Positions 50,947 through 60,119 of a stretch of 64,000 nucleotides of DNA are shown here, piece after piece. The position numbers were made by a program, and so were the translations under genes. Positions within the stretch are counted from its first letter, which is position 1, and the number at the start of each line of letters is the position of its first letter. The notes below the pieces were generated by a model. It was not told the origin of the DNA, did not search any database, and saw only the letters and a program-made list of their open reading frames with translations. This stretch comes from Ruminococcaceae bacterium UBA6413. Its GTDB lineage: Bacteria > Bacillota > Clostridia > Oscillospirales > Ruminococcaceae. The DNA lies in contig DJPL01000068.1 of assembly GCA_002437415.1 (NCBI GenBank), positions 17,080-81,079 of the forward strand. The letters are read 5' to 3'.

Positions 50947-51843
50947 GTGAAAAAGAAATATCTGTATCTGCTGATAGCGGGACTTGCCTTGGCAGCCGCC
51001 CTGCCTGTAATTATACTTATGTGCTTTTGTACAACGTCGGAGCAGTCCCGCCCTCAGTCGGTGATGTACGGCGGTGTGGAATATGCGTATAAGGAATTTC
51101 TTACCGGTTGCGTGCTCGACAGGCTCGGCATGCTCGACAGCCCGCCGACCGACAAGGACATTGAGGGCATTAACGCCGTGGCTTCTGCGCTCGACTGCTC
51201 GGCAAGATACCTGCTGAGGGCGGGAAAAGCGCTTGACAGCGGATATCCGCGCCTTGATCATATGGACGAAAAGACGGGGCTTTCGCATTTCGGAGCGGAG
51301 CTTTCGACCTACAGAAAATATGCCGAAAAAGCCGCGGAGTACGCCCTGTCGCATAACCTCACCGCAGGCGGCGAAGCAGTTTTTCTTCCTGTATGTCGTA
51401 TTTCGTCGGGCGCGCTGATATCGCCCGAAGACAGCGGCATTCCGTATGTGAAAAAGCTTTACTGCGAAAAGGACAAGACCGCAGATTATTATATCGGAAG
51501 CTGTCAGCTGACGGCGGACGGCATAGCGGAAATAATGCTGACAGAGTACCCCTCTCTTGTTATCCCGCCCGATGAATCACAGTGGATAAGCGATATCAGG
51601 CGCGACAACGACGGAAACGTCCTGCGGCTGAATGTCTGCGGAGTAGAAATGTCGTGTGAACAGTTCAGGCGGCTGTTCGGCATACGCTCAGTCGCATTTG
51701 ATATGAGCTATACACAGCGGCTGTACAGCTTTACTACAAGAGGTGACGGCTGTAATATGGGTATGAGTGTGTATTCGGCGCTTAAATTATCCGAACGCGG
51801 CTACACCGCAGAGCAGATATTGAACGAGTTTTACAATTTGTAA
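50947..51843 (+). CDS. SpoIID/LytB-domain-like membrane-anchored protein, probably degenerate
   Basis: This 298-residue protein starts at GTG 50947 after AAAGGA. It has an N-terminal membrane helix (about 5-27). The C-terminal part resembles the SpoIID amidase-enhancer domain: RRLFGIRSVAFDMSYTQ, then YSFTTRGDGCNMGMSVYSALKLSERGYTAEQILNEFY. In active SpoIID the motif is GRGYGHGVGMSQ; here the GHG histidine is lost (GDGCN). The early catalytic Glu region (...GVVxxEM) reads GCVLDRL. I infer a spore- or wall-related protein with altered or lost lytic transglycosylase activity. Confidence 0.75.
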   Translation: MKKKYLYLLIAGLALAAALPVIILMCFCTTSEQSRPQSVMYGGVEYAYKEFLTGCVLDRLGMLDSPPTDKDIEGINAVASALDCSARYLLRAGKALDSGYPRLDHMDEKTGLSHFGAELSTYRKYAEKAAEYALSHNLTAGGEAVFLPVCRISSGALISPEDSGIPYVKKLYCEKDKTADYYIGSCQLTADGIAEIMLTEYPSLVIPPDESQWISDIRRDNDGNVLRLNVCGVEMSCEQFRRLFGIRSVAFDMSYTQRLYSFTTRGDGCNMGMSVYSALKLSERGYTAEQILNEFYNL

Positions 51844-52204
51844 GGCAGAGAGCTATATAAAAACTGTTATTCCGCGCATAACCAAAAACTTCTATAAAAC
51901 TTAATATCATTAAAAAAAGAACAATACGCTTTGCCAAGCACTACCCCTTTTTAAATTCACCGCCGGAAGCAAGGATGCTTCACAGCAGTCGCACAAAGTC
52001 GCTATGCACGGATGCATATAGTCAGCCACGCCAAGTCACTGCACGATGCAGTGACACAAATGGCTGACAATGCACGGATGCAGCGACCATAAACGACTGC
52101 AGAACGGCAGGTCACCACAATTATTCATTATTCATCATTCATTATTCATTAAACAAAAAGTCCGCGTCTTTTCAGACAACGGACATTGATATAAAATTAA
52201 AGTG
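51844..52204. repeat. Hairpin-repeat array, left part
   Basis: There is no gene. The hairpins are GAAGCA-AGGA-TGCTTC (51966-51981), ATGCA-CGGA-TGCAT (52004-52017) and TGCA-CGGA-TGCA (52071-52082). An outer GTCAGCCA/TGGCTGAC helix (52021-52028/52061-52068) encloses GTCACTGCA-CGA-TGCAGTGAC. The CGGA and CGA caps and the outer-plus-inner helix layout match repeats A and B. A degenerate ATTCATT run (52121-52150) and a GTCCG...CGGAC hairpin follow. Confidence 0.8.
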
Positions 52205-52345
52205 TGCCGTCCGCCGGTAACGCAACTAAAGCTAATTGCCAACCCTCAGAACGGCGAATTTGAAGCGGCACATTGCCGTCCGCCGGTAACGGAGGCTAAG
52301 CCAATCGCTAATCGTCAGAACGGCGAACAGTCAGCGGCGACTCGC
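52205..52345. repeat. Two tandem CCGCCGGTAACG repeat units reaching into the MATE gene
   Basis: Unit 1 (52205-52265) and unit 2 (52274-52330) share TGCCGTCCGCCGGTAACG at the start and TCAGAACGGCGAA near the end, with variable middles. A GCGGCGA-CTCGCCGC hairpin (52334-52348) follows and encodes the last residues (FAASRR) and stop region of the MATE gene. A third unit lies at 63841-63892. Confidence 0.8.
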
Positions 52346-53683
52346 CGCAAATGCTTTCCCTTTTCTTATATAATAATTATAGAAGAACAGATCCACAACC
52401 AGTGCAAGCACCCAGCCCACAGGCCACGACAGCCATATACCGTCCGAGCCGAAGAACGGAGCGAGAATATACGCGAACACAACACGCAACACAAGGTCAA
52501 GACAGGTGCTTATCATAAACGGTGTCATAACGCCACAGCCTCGCACACCGCCGTCAATTACTATCTTTATGCACACAAAGAAATAGAACGGTGAAACGAT
52601 AGTCAGAAACTTACTGCCCGCCGCTATGATCTCGGCGTTAGCCTGAGTTGCAAACAGGTTTACAAGCGTTCCGCCGAACAGAAGATAGCATACCGCAAAC
52701 GGTACAGCTATCACAAGACACATCAGCATACCCGACCTTACGCCTGTTTTTACACGGTCGGTCTTGTTCGCACCTATATTCTGCGCACAGAAGTTTGACA
52801 CGCTGTTAGACAGGGTGGAAAAGCAGGTTATGGCAAAAGTGTTGAGCTTGATAGCGGACGCATAACCGCCGATGACCGATGAGCCGAAGCTGTTGACAAG
52901 GCTCTGCACAAACAGGTTTCCTACCGAAACAAAGCTGCTCTGCAATATCGACGGAACCGAAATACGGCTTATCTGCTTTAACGCGTCCGAAGAAAATATT
53001 TTCGGCTTTTCGGCAGTATCCGACTGTATTTTCCCCACACGCCTGAGCAACCCAAAGAACGCCGCGGCACCTGCCGCGCCCTGAGCGGCAAACGTAGCCC
53101 ACGCAACACCCGCAACACCCATCTGAAATACGATTACAAACAGCAGATCCAGTGCGATATTTCCGAGCGATGACGCTATCAGGAAAAACAGCGGCGTTCT
53201 CGAGTCGCCCAGAGCCGTGAATATACCGTTGCACGCATTGTAGATAAAAAGGAACACAAGTCCAAGAACATACACCCTGAGATAAATATCGCTGTCCGCA
53301 AAGATATCCTCGGGCGTTCCGAGAAGCGTCAGCATAGGTGAGCACAAAACACAGCCTATAACGGTAAGCACCGCCGCTACAGCAAGGAACGAAACCAGAG
53401 TCGTGTTTATCGCCGTTTTCATATATGTATAGTCCTTAGAGCCGAACAGTCGTGCAACAACGACCGATGCACCCACGCTTCCGCCTGTCGCCACCGCCAT
53501 AAATATCATAGTGACAGGGTAACTTGCGCCTATCGCACCGAGCGCCATATCGCTTACAAAGTTGCCTGCGATAACGCTGTCAACGATGTTGTACAGCTGT
53601 TGGAACGCAACGCTGAGCAGCATCGGCAGGGAAAATTTCAGCAGAACCGAAAAAGTCCTGCCGTTAGTCATATCAGTGACCAT
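52331..53683 (-). CDS. MATE-family efflux transporter
   Basis: The start is the ATG at 53683 (MVTDMTNGRTFSVLLKFSLP), after GGAAG; the longer frame overlaps the neighbouring gene. The 450-residue protein has 12 predicted helices in two homologous halves. MATE signatures are QQLYNIVDSVIAGNFV and ALGAIGASYP in the first half and SVSNFCAQNIGANKTDRV in the second. It exports drugs or metabolites by Na+ or H+ antiport; the substrate is unknown. The very end of the gene lies in a hairpin repeat. It is 17 bases after the ADP-ribosylglycohydrolase-like gene. Confidence 0.92.
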   Translation of the reverse strand: MVTDMTNGRTFSVLLKFSLPMLLSVAFQQLYNIVDSVIAGNFVSDMALGAIGASYPVTMIFMAVATGGSVGASVVVARLFGSKDYTYMKTAINTTLVSFLAVAAVLTVIGCVLCSPMLTLLGTPEDIFADSDIYLRVYVLGLVFLFIYNACNGIFTALGDSRTPLFFLIASSLGNIALDLLFVIVFQMGVAGVAWATFAAQGAAGAAAFFGLLRRVGKIQSDTAEKPKIFSSDALKQISRISVPSILQSSFVSVGNLFVQSLVNSFGSSVIGGYASAIKLNTFAITCFSTLSNSVSNFCAQNIGANKTDRVKTGVRSGMLMCLVIAVPFAVCYLLFGGTLVNLFATQANAEIIAAGSKFLTIVSPFYFFVCIKIVIDGGVRGCGVMTPFMISTCLDLVLRVVFAYILAPFFGSDGIWLSWPVGWVLALVVDLFFYNYYIRKGKAFAASRR

Positions 53684-53700
53684 TTTTAAAAATCGCTTCC

Positions 53701-54783
53701 TTATTTTTTCATAAAGCCTTTCGGAGCGGCTTTTGTCAGTCTTGCGGCATAGTCCTTTACCGTATCCGCAAACTGTAATTTCTTTATAAAGCCCGAGGGG
53801 ATCTCGGAATATCCGAGCAGTGCGCCTTTCAGTGCACCCGCGATAAACGCGCATATATCGCTTATGCCGTCCTGGTTTGCCGCAAGCTGTACCGCGCTGA
53901 GATAGTCATAGTGCACGCAGGCGCAGTATACGCCGATAGCAAGGGCGGAGTCTGCCGTGCTTCCGTTTCCGAGTTCGGCAACATCGGTAAGCGGCGAGGT
54001 GTCGCTGTCAAGCAGGGCAAGCGCCTTGTCGAGCGCCGCAAAGCAGTCCTCAAAGCCGTCATAGCCCTTGAGTAGCTTCATCGTATCTAGGACTGACTGC
54101 TCGATCGAACTACCCTTGCAGATAAAAGCAATGATCGAGGCAAGACAGCCTGTTGCAAGATATGCCGTCGGGTGAGAATGCGTTATAGCCCCGAGGTCAC
54201 AACCTGTGGCAAATGCACGAGTGGGATCACTGTAAAAATACAGTCCTGTCGGAACGGCTCTCGGCAGACAGTCGAACAGCTTGTTTGTGTTTATGGGTCG
54301 TCTTACTCTGCCGTATGTTTGTTCTGACTTTATACCGGCAATGGTTTGTACCAGTTGTTTTGTCGGGTTGCGCTTTTTCGCGAGCGCGGGAATGCCCAGC
54401 AGATCGCACGGAAAGCCGGTTTCCTTCTCATCAAGTATCCATTGCAGCTCCACCGATGCTGTACCACCGGTCTGAGTGTACAGCCACTGCTGAAGAGCAA
54501 GGAAAACATAGTCCGCGCAGTCTGCCTCATTCGTCCTCAGTCCCGCCGCATCTGCCCACAGTATACCGTGAGCGGTGAAGAGCATCGTCTGCGTTTCGTC
54601 GGATACGCGGGCGTACTTCTGGTGCTTTTCGGGGCTCAGCTTAAGTATGCCCTTCTTGCCGTAGAGGTCTTTTATCTGACTGCGCGTTATCACCTTAACA
54701 GGCGAGCCCAGCGCATCACCTGCGGCGGCGCCGACCATACAGCCCGAAAATCTTTCTTTCTTATACAGTTTCTTATTTGCCAT
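53701..54783 (-). CDS. ADP-ribosylglycohydrolase-family protein with variant metal motif
   Basis: This 360-residue all-helical protein shows the family N-terminus GCMVGAAAGDALGSPVK. A SDETQ takes the place of the first metal Asp pair, and ITHSHPTA is conserved. The late metal motif, usually GGDxDT, reads QDGISDICAFIAGALKG, so one Asp is replaced. Family members remove ADP-ribose from proteins or small molecules using Mg2+. The changed motif may alter activity. It is co-transcribed with the MATE transporter. Confidence 0.85.
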   Translation of the reverse strand: MANKKLYKKERFSGCMVGAAAGDALGSPVKVITRSQIKDLYGKKGILKLSPEKHQKYARVSDETQTMLFTAHGILWADAAGLRTNEADCADYVFLALQQWLYTQTGGTASVELQWILDEKETGFPCDLLGIPALAKKRNPTKQLVQTIAGIKSEQTYGRVRRPINTNKLFDCLPRAVPTGLYFYSDPTRAFATGCDLGAITHSHPTAYLATGCLASIIAFICKGSSIEQSVLDTMKLLKGYDGFEDCFAALDKALALLDSDTSPLTDVAELGNGSTADSALAIGVYCACVHYDYLSAVQLAANQDGISDICAFIAGALKGALLGYSEIPSGFIKKLQFADTVKDYAARLTKAAPKGFMKK

Positions 54784-54805
54784 AAGTTAATTACTCCAAA
54801 TTTCT

Positions 54806-54856
54806 GCGGCAATGTGCCGCTTCAAATTCCGGCGGCAGTGTGCCGCTTCAAATTCC
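54806..54856 (-). repeat. Two tandem 25-bp units, inverted copies of part of the 52.2-kb repeat
   Basis: GCGGCAATGTGCCGCTTCAAATTCC (54806-54830) and a near-identical unit (54832-54856) differ at one base. On the minus strand they match AATTTGAAGCGGCACATTGC at about 52257. They lie in the gap between the ADP-ribosylglycohydrolase-like and DUF3810 genes, which has no gene. Confidence 0.85.
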
Positions 54857-54942
54857 GACCTTTTGAAGCGTTTGCGGTTGCCAAAACATTGAGTGACGAT
54901 CGGGGGTAAATGATAGTTATATTTATAACGCATCACAGCGTT

Positions 54943-56061
54943 TTATTCACCTGTCTGCATCTTCCTGTAGCTTATCATCAGGTCGACAAACCTACCGTAA
55001 GACTTTCTTCCGTCTGACTGCCCCTGCGATTTGAGATATGTGTCATTGACGCTTGTTGCGACCGTGGCAACCGGTGTTTCGTACCGCTTCCAGTAGGCGC
55101 TGTTGACGCTCAGCTCGGCAATCACCTTTTCATCGGCATAGCTCATAAGCTCGTTGTAGATATCCGCGCCTGCCGCCGAGTAAAGTGCATTCGCGGCATA
55201 GATAAGAGCATACACCCAGCCCGCATATTGCAGATATTCGTTATCCGAGCCTGTGCACGCAAGATAAGCAATAAAATTCGCCTCGTCCTCACGCATAAAG
55301 CCTTTTAAATGTGACAGCTCGTGGCACACCGTAAACGGCTTTGCAAAGTCGGGCGCATTGACGTTGTAGTTTGCTTCTATAGTAAAGGGCGTGTACATTC
55401 CGAGTATTCTCATATAGGACATACCCTCTGACGCGATCACCGCCTTTGCGTTGGGGTAGAACCCGGATAAGCTGTCGTACCTTTCGCCGAGCAGATTCAT
55501 CGCCTTTTTGCACTCTTCGTCAAGGTTTATTTTCCCGTCAAGCTCCACTGTCAGCGTTTCATCGGTTTCTATCTTCTGCGCCGCGTCATTTGCGTTTTTA
55601 AGAATGTATACGCATAGGTCGGCAAGCTCCTGTGCCGTGTAGGTCTCAACGGTAAATCCGCTGACTGCGGAAAACGGCGTTCTGTTGTAGTTTATGCCGC
55701 AGAAAAGCGTAAATACGAAGAACACGCTTACCGCAAAGCTCAGCACTACGGCGAGCACCCTCATCAAGATCTGCTTTCGCTTGCCCTTGCCCTTGATAAA
55801 TCGGATAACTGAAAGAACAGTGCCGACAGCGGCAAGTATGATCACCGTGTAGAGCAGTATCTCGCACAGCGAAAACGGTAGCAGGGAAGTGAACCTTCCC
55901 ACTGTTCCGACAAAAAACGGATATATATTAGTGCTGTACCATTCGGCAAAGCCGTCCGTATGTTTTGCAAGCAGAGTAAGTATAAGTGACACGGCAAATG
56001 CCGCCGCTGTGCAGTACAGCCACTTCGGTATTTTCGTAAATACGGATCTTATCTTTGCCAT
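54943..56061 (-). CDS. DUF3810-family membrane metalloprotease-like protein
   Basis: This 372-residue protein has three N-terminal membrane helices (about 15-35, 60-80, 100-122). An external or cytoplasmic domain follows, with the zinc-peptidase-like motif FTVCHELSHLKGFMREDEANF (HExxH plus a later Glu). This is DUF3810. It is encoded 25 bases downstream of a WYL regulator. A proteolytic role is suggested by the motif but is not established. Confidence 0.85.
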   Translation of the reverse strand: MAKIRSVFTKIPKWLYCTAAAFAVSLILTLLAKHTDGFAEWYSTNIYPFFVGTVGRFTSLLPFSLCEILLYTVIILAAVGTVLSVIRFIKGKGKRKQILMRVLAVVLSFAVSVFFVFTLFCGINYNRTPFSAVSGFTVETYTAQELADLCVYILKNANDAAQKIETDETLTVELDGKINLDEECKKAMNLLGERYDSLSGFYPNAKAVIASEGMSYMRILGMYTPFTIEANYNVNAPDFAKPFTVCHELSHLKGFMREDEANFIAYLACTGSDNEYLQYAGWVYALIYAANALYSAAGADIYNELMSYADEKVIAELSVNSAYWKRYETPVATVATSVNDTYLKSQGQSDGRKSYGRFVDLMISYRKMQTGE

Positions 56062-56086
56062 ATTGATACATCTTTCTGAGCCTGCC

Positions 56087-57061
56087 TCAGTACAGGCTTC
56101 TTACCTTGTCGAGATAGTCGGTAAATTCTTTTCTTAGAGTCAGCGGTTCAAGGATCTCCGCGTTTGCTCCGAGCTGAAACAGCCAGCCGAAAAATGTCGG
56201 ACTGACGTTTATCTCCTTAGATATGTAAAAATGATTTTCATCGAGCTTGTGCATTGTTATGTCCGAGCCGAACTTATCCATCACAACGCTTGTGAGCGAG
56301 TTGTCGAAGCTGAGCCTTGCCCTTACGGTTTCGCTTCCTGCGAACATACCGAATATCCTGCGGGTATATTCCGCAAGATCAAAGCCCTTTGCGGGAACGG
56401 CGGGCTCATCGGAAACCTCAACGTCTTCCATACGGTCAACACGGAAGTTCGATATGCTGTTATACTTTTCGTAGTAGCCTATGCAGTAATAGTTTTCGTC
56501 CTCCCACGCAAGCGAGTACGGCGACATAACATACCGTCCGCCCGATGTCTTGTAGACCTTTTTCTTTTTTATGTCATACCTGAAGTAGTGGAAGGTGATT
56601 TTTTTCTGCTGTTTTATCGCCTCGTGTATTTTATTGATATTATAGTATATCTTACGGTTTTCGGTTTTAACACGGTTTGCGACAATTACGCTTCTTTGTA
56701 GCTCACGCGCCTTATAGTTACTTGTAAGGTGCGATATTTTATCAACAAGCTCCCTTGACTTGTCCTCGGTTATGAACTTTGAGCACGCCGCCGCGTCGGC
56801 AAGCAGCTGAAGCTCCTCAAACTGAAACCTGTCAGTCCCGAGATAATAGCTTCCCACCTTGTCCGAGCAGATGTCCATATCCATGACCTCGCGCAGAAGC
56901 TCTATGTCGTTATAGATAGCCTTGCGCTCGGCTTTTATTCCCGCCTTGTCGAGTCCGGATATTATGTCCTTTACGGTAAGCGGGTGCTGTTCGTCCGACT
57001 CCTCGCGGAACATTTTTTCCAGATACAAAAGCTTCGGCTTCTGATTTGATGAACGCGGCAT
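56087..57061 (-). CDS. WYL-domain transcriptional regulator
   Basis: This 324-residue protein has an N-terminal helix-turn-helix (about 15-75: LTVKDIISGLDKAGIKAERKAIYNDI), a WYL domain (about 140-230; ITFHYFRYDI, PYSLAWEDENYYCIGYYE) and a WCX C-terminal extension. WYL domains often sense nucleic acid or nucleotide ligands. It is placed between a small membrane protein and DUF3810, which it may control. The ligand is unknown. Confidence 0.9.
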   Translation of the reverse strand: MPRSSNQKPKLLYLEKMFREESDEQHPLTVKDIISGLDKAGIKAERKAIYNDIELLREVMDMDICSDKVGSYYLGTDRFQFEELQLLADAAACSKFITEDKSRELVDKISHLTSNYKARELQRSVIVANRVKTENRKIYYNINKIHEAIKQQKKITFHYFRYDIKKKKVYKTSGGRYVMSPYSLAWEDENYYCIGYYEKYNSISNFRVDRMEDVEVSDEPAVPAKGFDLAEYTRRIFGMFAGSETVRARLSFDNSLTSVVMDKFGSDITMHKLDENHFYISKEINVSPTFFGWLFQLGANAEILEPLTLRKEFTDYLDKVRSLY

Positions 57062-57076
57062 AGTACATTTCCTTTC

Positions 57077-57481
57077 CTATTCGTGCTTTATCTGAATTAT
57101 CGCCGACAGCGCAAGCACCGCAGCTATAAGAGCGGAAATAATAACGGTAAATATGTTGAAAGTTCCGAAAAAATAAGGGACAACCGACATTACAAGGGCA
57201 ATAGCAGATGTTACCGTTATAGGTGTCTGCCGCTTTTTACCGAAGAAGATCCACAGTAGTGAAAGCATAGCGGTTATTGCTGTAAGCACCGCACATATCA
57301 TATAGTTGAACATTGCGTATCCGAACGGAGTGATATCGAAATACGAATAGTTCTCAAATCTGAAGGTTATAAGCCCGCCGTCCGACACCAGTCCGAATTT
57401 CAGGACAGCCCCGAGCGGCAACAGCTCCGTGATTATTGCCGCAATGCAGGCAATAAGCCGGGCAACACCGAGTTTTTTCAT
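57077..57481 (-). CDS. Small four-helix membrane protein, unknown
   Basis: This 134-residue protein is very hydrophobic, with four predicted helices. The first is cleavable-signal-like but probably retained. The ATG at 57481 is followed after 15 bases downstream by the WYL gene. No known family is recognised. Confidence 0.65.
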   Translation of the reverse strand: MKKLGVARLIACIAAIITELLPLGAVLKFGLVSDGGLITFRFENYSYFDITPFGYAMFNYMICAVLTAITAMLSLLWIFFGKKRQTPITVTSAIALVMSVVPYFFGTFNIFTVIISALIAAVLALSAIIQIKHE

Positions 57482-57499
57482 AATGTTTCACCCTGAATA

Positions 57500-57525
57500 A
57501 TCGGTATGGGGCGACCCATACCGAT
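57500..57525 (-). terminator. Terminator-like hairpin downstream of the GH36 gene
   Basis: A 10-bp perfect stem (57501-57510/57515-57524) with a GCGA-type loop lies between the GH36 stop and the small membrane gene. The T tail on the minus strand is short (TTATT), so termination may be partial. Confidence 0.6.
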
Positions 57526-57534
57526 AAACCTCTT

Positions 57535-59727
57535 TTACTTCACCTTAACAAAATGCGCGATAAACGACCTGAAATCGCCCCACAGTGACGGAATATCAAA
57601 TCCGCTGTTCATCAGAAGCTCTGCGGAATACACCCTTCCTGTCTGCTCGTGCTTGTAATAACAACCCTTTTCAAGGCCCTTAAGCTTCACTCTGTGCAGG
57701 AACACGCTCGGTTCTTTAAGAACCTGTACATATTCGAGCAGTGCTTCGCTCTTGTCCTTTGCGACAAACTGCCATGCGTCAAAGCGGTCGTTTGCGAACG
57801 GATCGCCTATACGATAGTAATCGCCTGTTCTTACAAGCGGGTTGTACTTGTTGAATTCTGCGATCTGTTCCTTTATTGCGTACTTGTCGTCATCGGAGAT
57901 TTTTGTAACATCAAGCTCATAGCCGAATGTACCCGACATTGCAACGTGTCCTCTTGTTTCAAACGGAGTAATTCTGCCTACACAGTGATTCGGGCTGTCC
58001 GAAACGTGTGCGCCGAAGCATGAGCAGGGGTAGCACATAGAAGTACCGTACTGTATCTTAAGTCTTTCGATAGCGTCTGTATCATCACTTGTCCATATCT
58101 GAGGTGAGTAGTAGAGCATACCCGCGTCAAAACGTGAGCCGCCGCCCGCGCAGTTTTCAAGTAACAGGTCGGGGAAGTCTGTAAGCAATCTTTCCTGCAT
58201 CTCATATACGCCGAGGACATATCTGTGCCATATTTCACGCTGTCTTTCGGGAGGGAATACCTCGTTGCCGACTTCGCTCAGCTGTCTGTTCATATCCCAC
58301 TTTACATATTCAATGTTGGCACTTGAAAGTATAGCCTTCATCTGATCATATATATAGTCGCGGACTTCTTTTCTTGAGAAGTCGAGCACGAGCTGGCTTC
58401 TTACAGTTGTGCGGTGTCTGCCGGGAATGTGTATGCACCAGTCCTGATGCTCCGCATAAAGCTTGCTGTCGGGGCTTAGCATCTCAGGCTCGAACCATAT
58501 ACCGAACTTAAGACCTATCTTGTTGACCTCGTCTACAAGGTGCTTAAGACCGCCCTTTATCTTGTCCTCGTTTACAAACCAGTCGCCGAGAGACGATTTA
58601 TCATCGTTTCTGTGACCGAACCATCCGTCGTCCATGACGAGCATCTCAATTCCGGCTTTCTTGGCTTCTCTTGCAATATCAAGGAGCTTGTCAGTGTCGA
58701 AGTTGAAGTAAGTTGCTTCCCAGTTATTTATAAGTATAGGACGGCGCAGATCTTTCCACTTTCCTCTTATAAGGTTGTTTCTCATTACATCGTGGAAGTT
58801 TCTTGACATCTGACCCAGACCCTCGCCTGAATATGTCATTATAACCTCGGGAGCCTGGAAATCTTCTCCGGGCTCTAAGTGCCATGAGAAGTCATACGGA
58901 TTTATGCCGAGGAGTGCTCTTGTCTTTTCGTACTGACCTACCTCTACCATTCCGAGGAATGAGCCGGAGTAAACCAGTGCAAAGCCGTAAGCTTCGCCGA
59001 AATCTTCTGTTGCGGTATGGTCGCACAGAGCAAAGAAGTTATTGTGAGCGTGGCTTGTCGCACCTCTGTTTGAATCAATCGACTGCTTGCCGAAACGGAT
59101 AGGGAAGCGCTGTACATGACGCTCTCTTGCCCATGTTCCGTGCAGGGTTATCATATCATAGTCCATTCTGTCAAGGTCAAGGCTCATGGATATGATACGG
59201 CGCAGGTCGATAGCGGCAAGACCATTGTTTTCAACTCTTACACTTCTTGTGATAACGTCAAATTTCGGGAATACGCTGTACATAAGCGTAATATCAAGTC
59301 CGCTGTGCGGATCGTAGCAGAACACTTCAAGCGTCTGTGCCTCATCGTCTGCGGCATATGTTGCGGGAAGACCTTTAAGCTTGGGCTTACCGTTTGAAAT
59401 TTTGTAATCTTTATAGTAGCACTCGCAGGCGGACATACCGTTTATGTCCATTACCTGCATTGCAGGTTCTCTGAAATCCGCAACGCCCGATGTAGGAAAC
59501 TCAATAGGAGCGCAGTCAAAGCTGTGAGGTCCCATAGCGTCGTGCACGGCGGGAACAAAAGGCTCGTCGTTCGGAATGCGGAGCATATGGGTTATATCCG
59601 TTTCGGGAATGTAACCGCCGTAGTACAGATGAAGCAGGTTTCTGCTGTCAGTGATATGGAATGCGTAGCTAGATTTCTCGGTATCGAGCTTGAATACGCG
59701 CTTGTTTTCGTCAAATACAATAGACAT
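57535..59727 (-). CDS. GH36 alpha-galactosidase
   Basis: This 730-residue enzyme is of normal size for the bacterial GH36 (AgaA/RafA) group. Its N-terminal beta-sandwich is followed by a catalytic barrel with MDDGWFGHRNDD. The nucleophile is Asp478 in YVKWDMNR and the acid/base Asp548 in WTSDDTDA, the same numbers as in Geobacillus AgaA. ENCAGGGSRFD is conserved. It lacks a signal peptide and should act in the cytoplasm on raffinose-type or galactomannan oligosaccharides. It is probably transcribed from the promoter at 59784-59812. Confidence 0.96.
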   Translation of the reverse strand: MSIVFDENKRVFKLDTEKSSYAFHITDSRNLLHLYYGGYIPETDITHMLRIPNDEPFVPAVHDAMGPHSFDCAPIEFPTSGVADFREPAMQVMDINGMSACECYYKDYKISNGKPKLKGLPATYAADDEAQTLEVFCYDPHSGLDITLMYSVFPKFDVITRSVRVENNGLAAIDLRRIISMSLDLDRMDYDMITLHGTWARERHVQRFPIRFGKQSIDSNRGATSHAHNNFFALCDHTATEDFGEAYGFALVYSGSFLGMVEVGQYEKTRALLGINPYDFSWHLEPGEDFQAPEVIMTYSGEGLGQMSRNFHDVMRNNLIRGKWKDLRRPILINNWEATYFNFDTDKLLDIAREAKKAGIEMLVMDDGWFGHRNDDKSSLGDWFVNEDKIKGGLKHLVDEVNKIGLKFGIWFEPEMLSPDSKLYAEHQDWCIHIPGRHRTTVRSQLVLDFSRKEVRDYIYDQMKAILSSANIEYVKWDMNRQLSEVGNEVFPPERQREIWHRYVLGVYEMQERLLTDFPDLLLENCAGGGSRFDAGMLYYSPQIWTSDDTDAIERLKIQYGTSMCYPCSCFGAHVSDSPNHCVGRITPFETRGHVAMSGTFGYELDVTKISDDDKYAIKEQIAEFNKYNPLVRTGDYYRIGDPFANDRFDAWQFVAKDKSEALLEYVQVLKEPSVFLHRVKLKGLEKGCYYKHEQTGRVYSAELLMNSGFDIPSLWGDFRSFIAHFVKVK

Positions 59728-59783
59728 AGATTTTTCCGTCCTTTAAAATTTCTCGGGGATATCCGTTTTCCCCATATACAATA

Positions 59784-59812
59784 AATATAACATATTTCTC
59801 GGCTTTTCTCAA
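59784..59812 (-). promoter_or_regulatory. Sigma-A promoter for the GH36 alpha-galactosidase
   Basis: On the minus strand: TTGAGA (59812-59807), a 17-base spacer and TATATT (59789-59784). Confidence 0.8.
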
Positions 59813-60079
59813 TCCTTTTAAGTAAAATTTTAAGCAGTTTTCACTTTTATGCGGATAAGCCGCTTGGTTCGGGTATTTTTCTTGGTTATAGGCGCAAATT
59901 TACCACACGAATGGCAACCACCTTTTCACATACCATACAGCCATATTCCCTTCACATTTTGTAACTAAATCACAACAAAATCCACGTTTAACCTCAAATT
60001 TACTTAATTTAAGCTTGTTATGCGGTGTAATGCCGTTAGTTTCAATAAAATTTCACATACATTTTAGGCATAATGCACA

Positions 60080-60108
60080 TTGACTTTAAAAAAACGAAAT
60101 GTTAAAAT
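60080..60108 (+). promoter_or_regulatory. Sigma-A promoter of the surface-protein gene
   Basis: TTGACT (60080-60085), a 17-base spacer and TAAAAT (60103-60108). The shared ten-base TTGACTTTAA also occurs at the mannanase promoter. The AT-rich stretch 59813-60079 holds no gene. Confidence 0.85.
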
Positions 60109-60119
60109 AGGTGTGTAAA

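Noticed and set aside
52121..52150. ATTCATT run considered as a CRISPR or origin-type iteron array
   Set aside because: The units are 6-7 bases, degenerate, without spacers of constant length and with no replication gene nearby.
51966..52345. Hairpin array considered as a CRISPR array
   Set aside because: There are no constant-length repeat/spacer units and no cas genes in the window; the structure is nested hairpins instead.
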